Positions 15,691-24,163 of a stretch of 35,939 nucleotides of DNA are shown piece after piece. This DNA is from Cupriavidus gilardii. GTDB taxonomy: Bacteria; Pseudomonadota; Gammaproteobacteria; Burkholderiales; Burkholderiaceae. Below the pieces are notes generated by a model. It was not told where the DNA came from. It searched no databases and worked only from the letters and a program-made list of their open reading frames with translations. How positions within the stretch are numbered: position 1 is the stretch's first letter; the number at the start of each line of letters is the position of its first letter. The position numbers were made by a program, and so were the translations under genes. The DNA is taken from the NCBI RefSeq assembly GCF_008801915.1, contig NZ_VZOV01000035.1:1-35939 (forward strand), written 5' to 3'.

Positions 15691-15749
15691 AGACGATTCT
15701 TGTGGTGATGTCATGGAAGGGGAACCGCCCGCGTTTGGGCGGCAATGCA

Positions 15750-16712
15750 TCAGTCGAGCGACATGTGCGCCTGTTTGGCGATCGATTTCCACATCGGGAT
15801 ATCGCGCGCATTGATCGCTTGCTGCTCGGTGCCGGAAACGTATTTGGCCGTAATGCCCAGCGACAGCAGCTTGCTGACGACCTCGGGTTCCTTCAGCGTC
15901 TTCTCGAGCACGGTCGACAGCTTGTCGACGATTGGCTTCGGGGTCTTGGCCGGGACATACATCGCCCATGTCAATTCGCGGTCGAAGTCGACGCCTTGCT
16001 CCTGGTAGCTGGCCACGTTCGGCAGACTCGGCGATCGCTTGGTGCAGACGGCCAGCGCCTTGACCTTGCCTTCCTTGACGAACGGTGTCGCGGTCACCAT
16101 GTCGACGAACGCCACGGAGATATGGTTGCCGAGCAGATCGGTGATGATTTGCGAGGTGCCTTTGTAGGGCACGTGCTGCAGCGGGATGCCGGCCTTCTGG
16201 CTCAGGATCTCGCCGCAGAAATGTCCGGTCGAGCCCGATCCCCAGCTGGCGTATTGAATGGGCGCCTGCTGTTTGCGGGCCAGCGCCATCAGCTCTTTCA
16301 GATTGCTTGCCGGGTACGAATTCGACGCGACCATGACAATCGACGAATTGCCGATGGTCCCCAGGCTCTGGAAATCGCGCACCGGATCGTAGGGCAGCTT
16401 CGCGTAGGTCGCGGCCGCCAGCGGATGCGTCGACATGCCGCCGATCATGATCGTGTAGCCGTCCGGCGTCGCCGTCGCCACCGTCTGAGTACCGATCGTG
16501 CCGGCCGCGCCAGGCTTGTTCTCGACCACCACCGGTTGCTTCAGCTGCGCGGCAAAGCGCTCGGCCAGGAAGCGGCCCAGCGTATCGCCGCCACCGCCGG
16601 CGGAGAAGGGCAGCAGCATGCGGATCGGGCGCTCGGGATAGGCCGCGGGGTCGGCCGCCTGCGCGGTAGCGGCCGCCACGGCGAGCAACGCGGTGGTGAA
16701 GAGCTTCTTCAT
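15750..16712 (-). CDS. Bug-family (TTT) periplasmic substrate-binding protein
   Basis: Second orphan Bug/TctC-type receptor, 320 residues. Signal peptide 1-20 (MKKLFTTALLAVAAATAQA|AD), then YPERPIRMLLPFSAGGGGDT and VVVENKPGAAGTIGTQTVA, the classical family motifs. ATG 16712 follows GGAG; the longer frame to 16823 runs through the operator. First gene of the left arm of the divergent unit, 65 bases from the nearer palindrome. No TctAB genes are present. The role is presumably high-affinity uptake of, or sensing for, the substrate that the cupin, SnoaL, VOC and SDR enzymes break down. Confidence 0.9.
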   Translation of the reverse strand: MKKLFTTALLAVAAATAQAADPAAYPERPIRMLLPFSAGGGGDTLGRFLAERFAAQLKQPVVVENKPGAAGTIGTQTVATATPDGYTIMIGGMSTHPLAAATYAKLPYDPVRDFQSLGTIGNSSIVMVASNSYPASNLKELMALARKQQAPIQYASWGSGSTGHFCGEILSQKAGIPLQHVPYKGTSQIITDLLGNHISVAFVDMVTATPFVKEGKVKALAVCTKRSPSLPNVASYQEQGVDFDRELTWAMYVPAKTPKPIVDKLSTVLEKTLKEPEVVSKLLSLGITAKYVSGTEQQAINARDIPMWKSIAKQAHMSLD

Positions 16713-16776
16713 GTCTTGTCTCCAAGTGTTCGCCCGTTCTGCGATGCGGGGTTCGGGGGGGGCGTTTCCGTCCATG

Positions 16777-16790
16777 TGGAAACGTTTCCA
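16777..16790. promoter_or_regulatory. LacI-type operator 1 (left arm)
   Basis: Perfect 14-bp palindrome TGGAAACGTTTCCA, the CG-centred form typical of LacI-family operators, 65 bases upstream of the Bug gene start. An extra half site CGTTTCC lies at 16763-16769, so GTTTCC-N8-GGAAAC also forms a dyad with the left half. An identical palindrome is at 16877-16890. Confidence 0.85.
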
Positions 16791-16876
16791 TTGCAGTGTC
16801 GTTGAGCGTGGTGCGGGCAGCAATCATGGTTAACGCTATGCTGCGCCGAGCCAGCACATCGACTACTGTATCTTTA

Positions 16877-16890
16877 TGGAAACGTTTCCA
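16877..16890. promoter_or_regulatory. LacI-type operator 2 (right arm)
   Basis: Second perfect TGGAAACGTTTCCA, exactly 100 bp from operator 1 and 24 bases ahead of the VOC start codon, where it would overlap the promoter or transcript start. Paired identical sites at this distance fit cooperative looping by a LacI-family tetramer; the lacI-type gene at 18322 is the obvious candidate. Confidence 0.85.
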
Positions 16891-16913
16891 ACATTCGATG
16901 ACATGGAGGCAAG

Positions 16914-17453
16914 ATGAGCTTGCTGTTCGGAGGCGTATGCCAGATCGGCTACGTCGTGCGGGATATCGAGAAGGCGATGCGGCACTGGAGCGGGGTGCTC
17001 GGCGTCGGGCCGTGGTTTTACAAGAAGGAAGTCGGCACGACCGAATTTCGCTACTACGGTGAAGCGTCGGCCTTGCCGGACCTTTCCATCGCACTCGCGA
17101 ATTCCGGCGGCGTGCAGATCGAGCTGATTCAGCAGCGCAATGATGCGCCGTCGCTCTATCTCGATTCGCTGAGGCACTTCGGCGAAGGCATGCAGCATAT
17201 CGCGTACTGGACCGACGACCGCTTCGACGAATTCGCCGAGCGGTTGCGTGCAAGCGGCTATGTCGAGGGGCACGGCGGGCGCATGGGCATGCGCGGCCGA
17301 TTTGCCTATTACGTCCATGCGGACTTGCCGGGCAACATCGTCGAGATTTCGGAAATGTCCGGCGGGAAGGGCGAATACTTTGCGGCGATTGCCGAGGCCG
17401 CGAAAGGCTGGGATGGCGCCGATCCAATCCGGCGCATTGGAACTCCGCAATGA
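16914..17453 (+). CDS. VOC-superfamily (glyoxalase-like) protein
   Basis: Vicinal-oxygen-chelate fold protein of 179 residues. Residues 8-30 (QIGYVVRDIEKAMRHWSGVL) form the first beta-alpha-beta module; GEGMQHIAYWTDD and GNIVEISEMSG carry the later His and Glu positions that often bind metal. It resembles the glyoxalase-like enzymes next to methylmalonyl-CoA epimerase relatives, but the reaction is not identifiable. GGAGG is five bases upstream of the ATG. Its stop overlaps the SDR start as ATGA, so the two are coupled. It forms the right arm of the LacI-controlled unit. Confidence 0.82.
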   Translation: MSLLFGGVCQIGYVVRDIEKAMRHWSGVLGVGPWFYKKEVGTTEFRYYGEASALPDLSIALANSGGVQIELIQQRNDAPSLYLDSLRHFGEGMQHIAYWTDDRFDEFAERLRASGYVEGHGGRMGMRGRFAYYVHADLPGNIVEISEMSGGKGEYFAAIAEAAKGWDGADPIRRIGTPQ

Positions 17454-18226
17454 GCGCGGCCGAAGGCACGAGGGCGGGCCGGCACGTTGCGGTGGTGACC
17501 GGCGCCGCGCGCGGCATCGGGCTCGCGATCGGCAATCGGCTTGCGGCCGACGGATACGCGGTCGCCCTGTGGGATCGCGACCGAGCCTTGTTAGAGGAGG
17601 CCGCTCGCACATTGCGCGGCAATGGCGCACGGGTATTGGCGGTGTCAGTCGACATCACCGATCGCCAACAGGTAGACCGGGCATTTGCACAGACGGTCGA
17701 AACTCTGGGCATGCCAACAGCATTGGCGAACAATGCCGCCATCCTCGGACGCAGAGGGCCGACGGTGGAGGCGTCCGTCGACGAATGGAAGCTGGTCTTC
17801 GACGTCAATGTGTTCGGCGCATTGCAATGCGTGCAGGCGGTGGTGCCTTCGATGGTGAAGGACGGCTGGGGGCGCGTCGTCAACGTGGCGTCGGTCGCTG
17901 GCAAGGAGGGCAATCCGTTTGCCGGTGCCTATGCGGCATCGAAGGCCGCATTGATCTCGATGACGAAAAGCCTGGGCAAGGAACTCGCGGAGACCGGCGT
18001 ACTGGTCAACTGCATCACGCCCAGCGCCGCCGATACCGATATCTTCGGCCAGCACGACGAGAGCCAGCGGGCGCAATTGCAGGCCCGCCTTCTCGAACGC
18101 GTGCCCATGAAGCGGTTCGTGCGCGTCGAAGAGGTGGCGGAAATGGCCGCATGGCTGTGTTCGGCGCGATGCAGCTTCAGTACCGGGGCGGTATTCGATA
18201 TCAGCGGCGGCCGCGCGATGTACTGA
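17450..18226 (+). CDS. Short-chain dehydrogenase/reductase
   Basis: Classical SDR oxidoreductase of 258 residues. NAD(P)-binding TGAARGIG (17-24), NNAA (94-97), catalytic Ser148 in NVASVAG, and YAASK (161-165) are all present. The acidic residue in ALWDRDRALLE (39-49) after beta-2 suggests NAD(H) preference. The start ATG overlaps the VOC stop. It probably oxidises or reduces a hydroxyl/carbonyl in the pathway of this cluster. It is followed after 95 bases by the lacI-type gene. Confidence 0.88.
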   Translation: MSAAEGTRAGRHVAVVTGAARGIGLAIGNRLAADGYAVALWDRDRALLEEAARTLRGNGARVLAVSVDITDRQQVDRAFAQTVETLGMPTALANNAAILGRRGPTVEASVDEWKLVFDVNVFGALQCVQAVVPSMVKDGWGRVVNVASVAGKEGNPFAGAYAASKAALISMTKSLGKELAETGVLVNCITPSAADTDIFGQHDESQRAQLQARLLERVPMKRFVRVEEVAEMAAWLCSARCSFSTGAVFDISGGRAMY

Positions 18227-18321
18227 TCGGCGGGTAGGGCAGGGCCATCGGATCGACGATAATAGCGGCCCCAGGGCCCGCTACGATTACCGCCAGCTCA
18301 GACCTTCAAGCCGGACCATCG

Positions 18322-19398
18322 ATGACCAGCCGAACGCGCACCCCCAGCTCCGACACGCCAGCCCGCGTCACGATCCGCGACGTGGCGCGCGCCGCCGGCG
18401 TCTCGGTGGGCACGGCATCGCGCGCACTGAACCGCAGCGGACCGGTCAGCGAGGCAGCCCTCCAGGCCGTCGAACGGGCCGCCAAGGCGCTGGCCTATGC
18501 GCCCGACCCCATTGCGCAAAGCATGCGCACCGGCACCTCCGGCGTCGTCGGCCTGCTGGTGTCGGATCTGGCCAATCCCCTCTACGCCCGCATCATCACC
18601 GCGGTCGAAGCGAGGCTGCAGCGCGAAGGTTATGCGATGGTGGTTGGCAACACGCATAACGACAAGGCGCAGGAAGAACTGATGGTCGACCTGTTCCGCC
18701 GCCGCCGCGTCGACGGACTGATCCTCGGCCCCTGCGAAACCGAGCGCCCCGATTACCTCGCCCAAATCTCCCGCGACCTCGCCGTCGTGGCCATGGACCG
18801 CGACTTCGGCGCGCAAGGTTCCGGCGTCCACGTCGAACACGCCCGCGCTTCCTACGAAGCGACCCGCTACTTGCTCGACCTCGGACACACCCGCATCGCC
18901 CTGATGACATCCGACGGCGCCCTGCGCCCCGGACGCGAACGCATCAGCGGCTATCGCAAGGCGCTGGAGGAGCGCGGCCTGACCGTCGATACCGCCCTCG
19001 TGCGCTCCAGGCGCTCGGCGATGGATCTGTCATTCAGCGATGCACTGGCGCTGCTGTCCGCCAAGGACCGCCCGACAGCCTTCATCTGCCTCGGCACCCG
19101 GATCCTGTCCGGTGTCCTGCAAGCGATGAAGCAGACGGGGCACCGCATGCCGCAGGATGTCAGCCTGATTTGCGTAGGGGATAGCGATCTGGCACAGCTT
19201 TATACGCCGGCGATTACCGCCATCGATTGGGATCTCGAGGCGGTGGGGACGGCGGCGGCGGAGATGTTGTTGCGGGGGATTGGGGGCGGTTCAGGCGCGG
19301 ACGATGCGAAGGCGGCGGCGGGGCGGGAGATTCGGCTCGGTACGCGGGTGGTTTTGCGGGAATCGTGTGCGCCGCCTGCGCAGGCTGGAAGAACATAG
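18322..19398 (+). CDS. LacI-family transcriptional regulator
   Basis: LacI/GalR-type repressor of 358 residues. The HTH lies at about 16-40 (VTIRDVARAAGVSVGTASRALN), followed by the hinge AYAPDPIAQSMRTGTSGVVGL and the periplasmic-binding-like sensor domain (about 75-345). It is the last gene of the right arm and the only LacI member in the window, so it probably binds both TGGAAACGTTTCCA sites and responds to a metabolite of this catabolic unit. The final 140 bases are strikingly G-rich on the coding strand. Confidence 0.92.
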   Translation: MTSRTRTPSSDTPARVTIRDVARAAGVSVGTASRALNRSGPVSEAALQAVERAAKALAYAPDPIAQSMRTGTSGVVGLLVSDLANPLYARIITAVEARLQREGYAMVVGNTHNDKAQEELMVDLFRRRRVDGLILGPCETERPDYLAQISRDLAVVAMDRDFGAQGSGVHVEHARASYEATRYLLDLGHTRIALMTSDGALRPGRERISGYRKALEERGLTVDTALVRSRRSAMDLSFSDALALLSAKDRPTAFICLGTRILSGVLQAMKQTGHRMPQDVSLICVGDSDLAQLYTPAITAIDWDLEAVGTAAAEMLLRGIGGGSGADDAKAAAGREIRLGTRVVLRESCAPPAQAGRT

Positions 19399-19496
19399 AG
19401 GGTTGGCGACAAGTCCCGCTGTGGGCGGGGCTGGGATGTCGCACGCCGACGCGCCAAGCACATCGGCACGTGACACGTTTGGAATGGGAGCGGGAC

Positions 19497-20390
19497 ATGG
19501 ATCGGCTGGCGGCGATGGAGACCTTTGTCGGGGTGATTGAGGCAGGATCGTTCTCGGCGGCCGCACGGCGGCTCAACCTCGGGCAGCCCGCGGTATCCAA
19601 GTCGATCGCCCAGCTCGAAGAACGGCTGGGCACTCGATTGCTGTTGCGTTCAACGCGCGGCTTGACACCTACCGATGCAGGTCAGCGCTTCTATGAGCAT
19701 GCCAAGCGGGCCATCGAAGAAGCAGACGAAGCCGAACAGGCGGCTCGCGATTCCTCAGAAGGGCTGTCGGGCCGCCTGCGGGTTTCGGCGGCGGTCACGT
19801 TTGCCCGATTGCATATCCTGCCCGGGTTGAAGACGTTCATGGACCGCCATCCCCAATTGGAAATCGATATCGCACTTGACGACCGCAATATCGATTTGCT
19901 CGAAGAGGGCACCGATGTCGCGCTACGCATGGGAATGCTGGACGATTCCTCGATGACGGCGCGGCGCATTGCCCGAAGCCCGCGGCTGGTAGTCGGCACG
20001 CCACGGTACTTCGCGCAGGCCGGTGTGCCGCGTACCCCCGCAGACCTGAGCGGGCATCAAGCCATCATCTATTCGCAGCGTGGCGGTGGAGAATCATGGT
20101 CCTTCCGGCAGGGCAGCACGGAAGTCGCCGTCGTCGTATCGGGGCGCGTGCGTGTCAGCGCAGCCGAGGGAATCCGTACCGCAGTGCTCGCCGATATGGG
20201 ACTGGCGGTGGCGTCAAGATGGATGTTTGCTCCGGAAGTGGAACAAGGCGTCGTACAGACGGTGCTGAACGATTGGACCTTGCCGCCGATCGATTTGTGG
20301 GCGGTCTTTCCATCCGGAAGAATGGTCACTGCAAAGGCGCGCGCCTTCGTCGCTTTTGTCGAAGAGGCGCTGGCGGGGCAGGTGTCCTGA
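19497..20390 (+). CDS. LysR-family transcriptional regulator
   Basis: LysR-type protein of 297 residues. ATG 19497 is chosen because GGGAGCGGGAC lies just upstream and the HTH begins there; the frame runs open to 19227 through the lacI tail. The winged HTH (about 1-60: MDRLAAMETFVGVIEAGSFS, then ARRLNLGQPAVSKSIAQLEE) and RSTRGLTPTDAGQRFYEHAK place it near the CrgA/DmlR/AaeR group. Effector domain about 90-290. It is co-directional with lacI and convergent with the thioesterase gene, so no obvious target gene is divergent from it. Confidence 0.88.
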   Translation: MDRLAAMETFVGVIEAGSFSAAARRLNLGQPAVSKSIAQLEERLGTRLLLRSTRGLTPTDAGQRFYEHAKRAIEEADEAEQAARDSSEGLSGRLRVSAAVTFARLHILPGLKTFMDRHPQLEIDIALDDRNIDLLEEGTDVALRMGMLDDSSMTARRIARSPRLVVGTPRYFAQAGVPRTPADLSGHQAIIYSQRGGGESWSFRQGSTEVAVVVSGRVRVSAAEGIRTAVLADMGLAVASRWMFAPEVEQGVVQTVLNDWTLPPIDLWAVFPSGRMVTAKARAFVAFVEEALAGQVS

Positions 20391-20432
20391 AGCCGCGGCA
20401 CGCGCGGCCTGGTACCGTGCGCGATGGGACGA

Positions 20433-20891
20433 TCAGCGTTCGAAAACCAGCAACGTCGAAGTCGCCGAGGCATACAACCGTCCATCGGCGCCGACCAGAT
20501 CCGCGCGAGAGAACGCGGCACGGCGGCCGAACGACAGCACCTGTCCTTCCGCCCGCAACAGGCCTGAGTCGCGCGTGATGGCCTTGTGATACGACACTTT
20601 CAATTCCAGCGTGGTGTAGCCCTGACCCGGCGCGAGCCGCGAGTGCACTGCGCAGCCGCAAGCCGAATCCAGCAAGGTCGCTGCATAGCCGCCGTGGACC
20701 GTGCCGATCGGGTTATAGGCATGCTCCCCTGGAATCCCGGCGAACACAGCCCGACCCTCCGACACTTCGACGAAATCGAAGTCCAGCGACACAAGGATGC
20801 CCGGCTTCCTGCCCGAGGCGAGCAGCGCCTGCAACTGTGCCAATCCAGTTTGGCCTTCCATGCCTTTGCTTACTTCGTCGATCAGACTCAT
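20433..20891 (-). CDS. PaaI-family hotdog-fold thioesterase
   Basis: Acyl-CoA thioesterase of the PaaI/YbgC-like hotdog group, 152 residues, cytoplasmic. The active-site segment NPIGTVHGGYAATLLDSACG (60-79) with HGG (66-68) and Asp75 is characteristic. Start 20891 follows AGGAG; a longer frame to 20927 adds a basic stretch. It is divergent from the HxlR gene over two tandem operators, so it is a likely HxlR target. Substrate unknown; PaaI enzymes hydrolyse aryl- or medium-chain acyl-CoAs. Confidence 0.85.
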   Translation of the reverse strand: MSLIDEVSKGMEGQTGLAQLQALLASGRKPGILVSLDFDFVEVSEGRAVFAGIPGEHAYNPIGTVHGGYAATLLDSACGCAVHSRLAPGQGYTTLELKVSYHKAITRDSGLLRAEGQVLSFGRRAAFSRADLVGADGRLYASATSTLLVFER

Positions 20892-20942
20892 TACCGCTCC
20901 TGGTTTTCCGCAAGCGCGCCGGCGCATGCGAGACGGGGTAGG

Positions 20943-20995
20943 TGACTTGCATGATGGAAGTCACGAATTTACAATGACTTTCATGATGAAAGCAA
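20943..20995. promoter_or_regulatory. Two tandem HxlR-type operators
   Basis: Two 21-bp sites, both beginning TGACTT. Site 1 (20943-20963) is TGACTT-N9-AAGTCA with core CTTGCATGATGGAAG. Site 2 (20975-20995) has the perfect core palindrome CTTTCAT-G-ATGAAAG (20978-20992). Centres are 32 bp apart, three helical turns, so both face the same side of the DNA. They lie in the 135-base divergent region, 31 bases from the HxlR start. A winged-helix dimer such as HxlR is the expected binder. Confidence 0.75.
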
Positions 20996-21026
20996 CCAGC
21001 ATTTTCCAGCCCTGCGGAGGCACGTC

Positions 21027-21614
21027 ATGAAACGGACCGACGTCGGCACCTCATGTTGTCCGGTCGCACGCAGCTTGTCCCATGTGGGCGAGTGGTGGAG
21101 CATCCTGATCCTTCGCGACGCGATGATCGGTCTGACCCGATTCGATGAATTCGAGAAGAGCCTGGGCATCGCACCCAATATGTTGACTCGCCGTCTGGCC
21201 AGCCTGGTGGAGGCCGGTCTGCTCGAGCGCGTGCAATATCAGGACCGTCCGCCTCGCTACGAATATTTCCTCACCGAAGCCGGCAAGGCGTTTCGCCCGG
21301 TTCTGCTGGCCTTTGTCGAATGGGGCAGCCGATATTTCGCACCCGAGGGCCGCAGCGTGCAATTGGTCGAGCGTGCGACGGGCCGGCCGGTGCGAGTCGG
21401 CATGGTCGATCTCGATACCGGCAAGCCGGTCGACGCCCGTGATTACGTCATCGAACCGGGGCCCGCAGCTGATGATCATCTACGTTACTGCTTCGCGTAT
21501 GGCAAGACCAAGCGCCGTGGCGGCGACACCGGTCTGAAGTTCGTTCCCCCACCCACCTCCGTCGTCGATGACGACGGCGACGGCCGAGCGCGACGCGGCA
21601 AAGCGCCAACCTGA
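21027..21614 (+). CDS. HxlR-family transcriptional regulator
   Basis: Winged-helix regulator of the HxlR/DUF24 group, 195 residues. The domain is at about 8-110: CCPVARSLSHVGEWWSILIL (10-29), then FEKSLGIAPNMLTRRLASLVEAGLLERV. The Cys10-Cys11 pair sits where electrophile- or redox-sensing cysteines occur in HxlR proteins such as YodB and HypR, so sensing of quinones, aldehydes or oxidants is plausible. Residues 115-195 are an extension beyond the usual 110-130-residue length, ending in a charged, probably disordered tail. It heads the cluster of KAS, SDR, ene-reductase and peroxiredoxin genes. Confidence 0.88.
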   Translation: MKRTDVGTSCCPVARSLSHVGEWWSILILRDAMIGLTRFDEFEKSLGIAPNMLTRRLASLVEAGLLERVQYQDRPPRYEYFLTEAGKAFRPVLLAFVEWGSRYFAPEGRSVQLVERATGRPVRVGMVDLDTGKPVDARDYVIEPGPAADDHLRYCFAYGKTKRRGGDTGLKFVPPPTSVVDDDGDGRARRGKAPT

Positions 21615-21733
21615 CACCCGGAACACGGGTCCGCATTCCAACTTCGGCAGTACGACCGGCGACGCCGCGCAGGCGCCTCGCCCGGCCAAGTTCGTCCCAA
21701 ACTTCCTGCGGGCTTTCAATTGCATAGGCAACA

Positions 21734-23008
21734 ATGATGAGTACAAAGAGAATCGTGGTAACCGGCATGGGTGTGGTGTCGCCGCTCGGATGCGGAGTGG
21801 AAGCGGTATGGGGCAGGCTGCTCGATGGCAACTCCGGAATGGTCTTGTTGCCGCAGGACATGGTCGACGGTATCGCGGCCAAGGTGGCAGCGGTGGTGCC
21901 AGCGTTCAGCGAGAACGAGCCTGCCGGGTTCGATCCGGCAAGCGCTGTCGAGCCAAAGGACCTGAAGAAGATGGACCGCTTCATTCTGTTTGCGTTGACG
22001 GCCGCAAAGGAAGCCCTCGCGCAAGCGGGATGGGCGCCGCGGGACGAGGCAGGGCAGCAGCGCACCGCGACAGTCATCGCATCGGGTATCGGCGGCTTTG
22101 GCGCAATCGCAGAGGCGGTGCGCACTACTGAAGCCCGCGGACCTCGTCGCCTGTCGCCCTTCACGATTCCCAGCTTCCTCGCCAACATGGCTGCAGGCAA
22201 CGTGTCGATTGCGCATGGCTTCAAGGGCCCGCTAGGCGCGCCCGTGACGGCGTGTGCCAGCAGTGTGCAGGCCATTGGAGATGCGGCGCGCATGATCCGG
22301 GCCGGCGAGGCGGATGTTGCCATTTGCGGCGGCACCGAGGCGGCGATCGATCGCGTCAGTCTTGGAGCCTTCGCAGCGGCGCGTGCGCTGTCAACGGGCT
22401 TCTCGGACAGACCGGCTCAGTCGTCGCGCCCGTTCGACCAGGCCCGCGATGGCTTCGTCATGGGCGAGGGCGCCGGCCTGCTGGTTATCGAGGAGCTCGA
22501 GCACGCGCTGCGACGAGGCGCCACGCCGATCGCGGAGCTGGTCGGCTATGGCACCACGGCCGACGCCTATCACTTGACGTCCACACCGGACGATGGCGAC
22601 GGCGCACGCCGTGCCATGGCGCTGGCGCTACGACAAGCCGCAATCGCGCCGGAGGCTGTCCAGCATCTGAACGCGCATGCCACCTCGACACTGCTGGGCG
22701 ATCGCAGTGAACTGGAAGCCGTCAAGGCCGTATTTGGAAGAGGCAAAGGTCCAGCCGTTTCGGCAACGAAATCCGCCACAGGGCATTTGCTCGGGGCAGC
22801 TGGAGGCATCGAAGCCATCTTCACCGTGCTGGCTCTGCGCGACCAGATTGCGCCGGCTACCTTGAATCTCGTCGAACCGGATCCCGCGGCGGACGGCGTC
22901 GATATCGTCCACGGATCCCCACGTGCGATGGCGATGGAGTACGCGATCTCGAACGGCTTTGGCTTTGGGGGCGTCAATGCGAGCGTGGTGTTCCGCCGCT
23001 ACTGCTGA
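21734..23008 (+). CDS. 3-oxoacyl-ACP synthase II (FabF-like), stand-alone
   Basis: Beta-ketoacyl synthase of 424 residues, thiolase fold. It opens KRIVVTGMGVVSPLGCGVEAVW; the active site is complete: Cys in VTACASSVQAIGDAARMI, His in LNAHATSTLLGD, His in SATGHLLGAAGGIEA, and GFGFGGVNAS at the end. There is no acyl-carrier protein, FabG partner operon or malonyltransferase next to it, so it is unlikely to be the housekeeping FabF. Start is ATG 21734 or the next ATG at 21737; the ribosome site is weak. It lies 119 bases after hxlR and begins a series of redox genes, so its substrate may be an acyl intermediate of a stress-response or catabolic route. Confidence 0.88.
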   Translation: MMSTKRIVVTGMGVVSPLGCGVEAVWGRLLDGNSGMVLLPQDMVDGIAAKVAAVVPAFSENEPAGFDPASAVEPKDLKKMDRFILFALTAAKEALAQAGWAPRDEAGQQRTATVIASGIGGFGAIAEAVRTTEARGPRRLSPFTIPSFLANMAAGNVSIAHGFKGPLGAPVTACASSVQAIGDAARMIRAGEADVAICGGTEAAIDRVSLGAFAAARALSTGFSDRPAQSSRPFDQARDGFVMGEGAGLLVIEELEHALRRGATPIAELVGYGTTADAYHLTSTPDDGDGARRAMALALRQAAIAPEAVQHLNAHATSTLLGDRSELEAVKAVFGRGKGPAVSATKSATGHLLGAAGGIEAIFTVLALRDQIAPATLNLVEPDPAADGVDIVHGSPRAMAMEYAISNGFGFGGVNASVVFRRYC

Positions 23009-23152
23009 CGCTGCGGTATGACGCCTGATGCCGCGGCGAGCCGCTATGCCGGCGAGGAATAACACCTATTCTTTCCAACGCCTGCCATGACATGCAACAC
23101 CGCTTCACTATCGCCAAACGGCGACATTCACTGAAGAACAAGGAGTTACATC

Positions 23153-23959
23153 ATGCATGTACAAGGAAAGAGGGTGCTGATCACGGGCGGCTCCAGCGGC
23201 ATCGGCCTTGCCACTGCCGAAGCGTTGCTCAGCAAAGGCGCATCGGTGGTGATCGTTGGTCGGCGGGCCGCCGTGGTGGAACGGGCGCTCGCCCGCTTGC
23301 GGGTCATTGGCCACGCAGACGGCGTCGAAGCGGACATTACTACCGAGGCGGGGCGCATGCGGGCACTGGCGGAGGCGCAGAGTCGCATGGGAGGCTTGCA
23401 GGTGCTGATCCACAGCGCTGGCGGCGTGCGTGCGGGACGACTGGAGGAGACGCCGGAGGACGACATCCGCAAGATGGTGGAAGTCAATCTGCTGGCGCCG
23501 ATCTTGTTGTCACGTCTTGCCTTGCCGATGCTGCGTGCCTCCTCCAGTGGCGGCATGATCGTCAATATTTCATCCGGCATCGCGCTGGTCGGCGTGCCGT
23601 TCTACGCGACCTATGCCGGCGTCAAATCCGGCATTGCGCATTTTGGCGAGGCAATGCGGCGCGAATTGAAGGGCGAGGGTGTGCATGTGCTGACGGTATA
23701 TCCAGGGGCGACCGACACTCCAATGATGTCATCGTCCGATGCCGGACCGGAACTCGGCTTCGTACGCGAGCCGGCCTCCACTGTGGCGGACGCGATCGTC
23801 AAGGGGATCGAGCAGGACGCGATGCAGGTCATTCGCGGTGGCGAGGTTCGGGCCGCGATGATTGCGCAGAACCGCACGGATCCTGCCGCATTGGACCAGC
23901 GTTTCGCTGCGTTGAAGCCGAAGCTGCTCCAGGCCGTCAAGCGGCACGTCGCGCTGTAG
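23153..23959 (+). CDS. Short-chain dehydrogenase/reductase
   Basis: Classical SDR of 268 residues: cofactor motif TGGSSGIG (11-18), VVIVGRRAA after beta-2 (two Arg suggest NADPH), catalytic Ser140/141 in NISSGIA, YAGVK (154-158), and PGATDTPM after beta-6. A long C-terminal part (210-268) contains VADAIVKGIEQDAMQVIRGG, typical of the SDR family with DltE/YdfG-like tails. AAGGAG precedes the ATG. Part of the HxlR cluster. Confidence 0.87.
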   Translation: MHVQGKRVLITGGSSGIGLATAEALLSKGASVVIVGRRAAVVERALARLRVIGHADGVEADITTEAGRMRALAEAQSRMGGLQVLIHSAGGVRAGRLEETPEDDIRKMVEVNLLAPILLSRLALPMLRASSSGGMIVNISSGIALVGVPFYATYAGVKSGIAHFGEAMRRELKGEGVHVLTVYPGATDTPMMSSSDAGPELGFVREPASTVADAIVKGIEQDAMQVIRGGEVRAAMIAQNRTDPAALDQRFAALKPKLLQAVKRHVAL

Positions 23960-24163
23960 CACCATTCGCCCTTATGTCGGCGACCGTCGCATCGCGCTGG
24001 CGCGATGTGCCGGGACACCGGGATGGATTTGCTCGCCTGACTGAACGCCTGGAACGCTGCCATTACTGGCAGGAATGAGTGCTATTGCTCCAGGCTGCCT
24101 TCCGCCTCTGCGGACACCGGCGGATCATGCCGTCACCGATTCACTGACATCGAGGTAGACGGC
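23960..24163. other. Intergenic stretch in the HxlR cluster
   Basis: No gene supported. A short open frame beginning near 23974 (MSATVASRWRDVPG..) lacks a ribosome site and homology that I recognise. No terminator with T-run was found before the ene-reductase gene. Confidence 0.3.

Noticed and set aside
15256..17913. 885-codon minus-strand frame as one giant gene
   Set aside because: Only its last 144 codons (SnoaL-like) are coding; upstream it crosses the Bug gene in another frame, the operators and the VOC and SDR genes.
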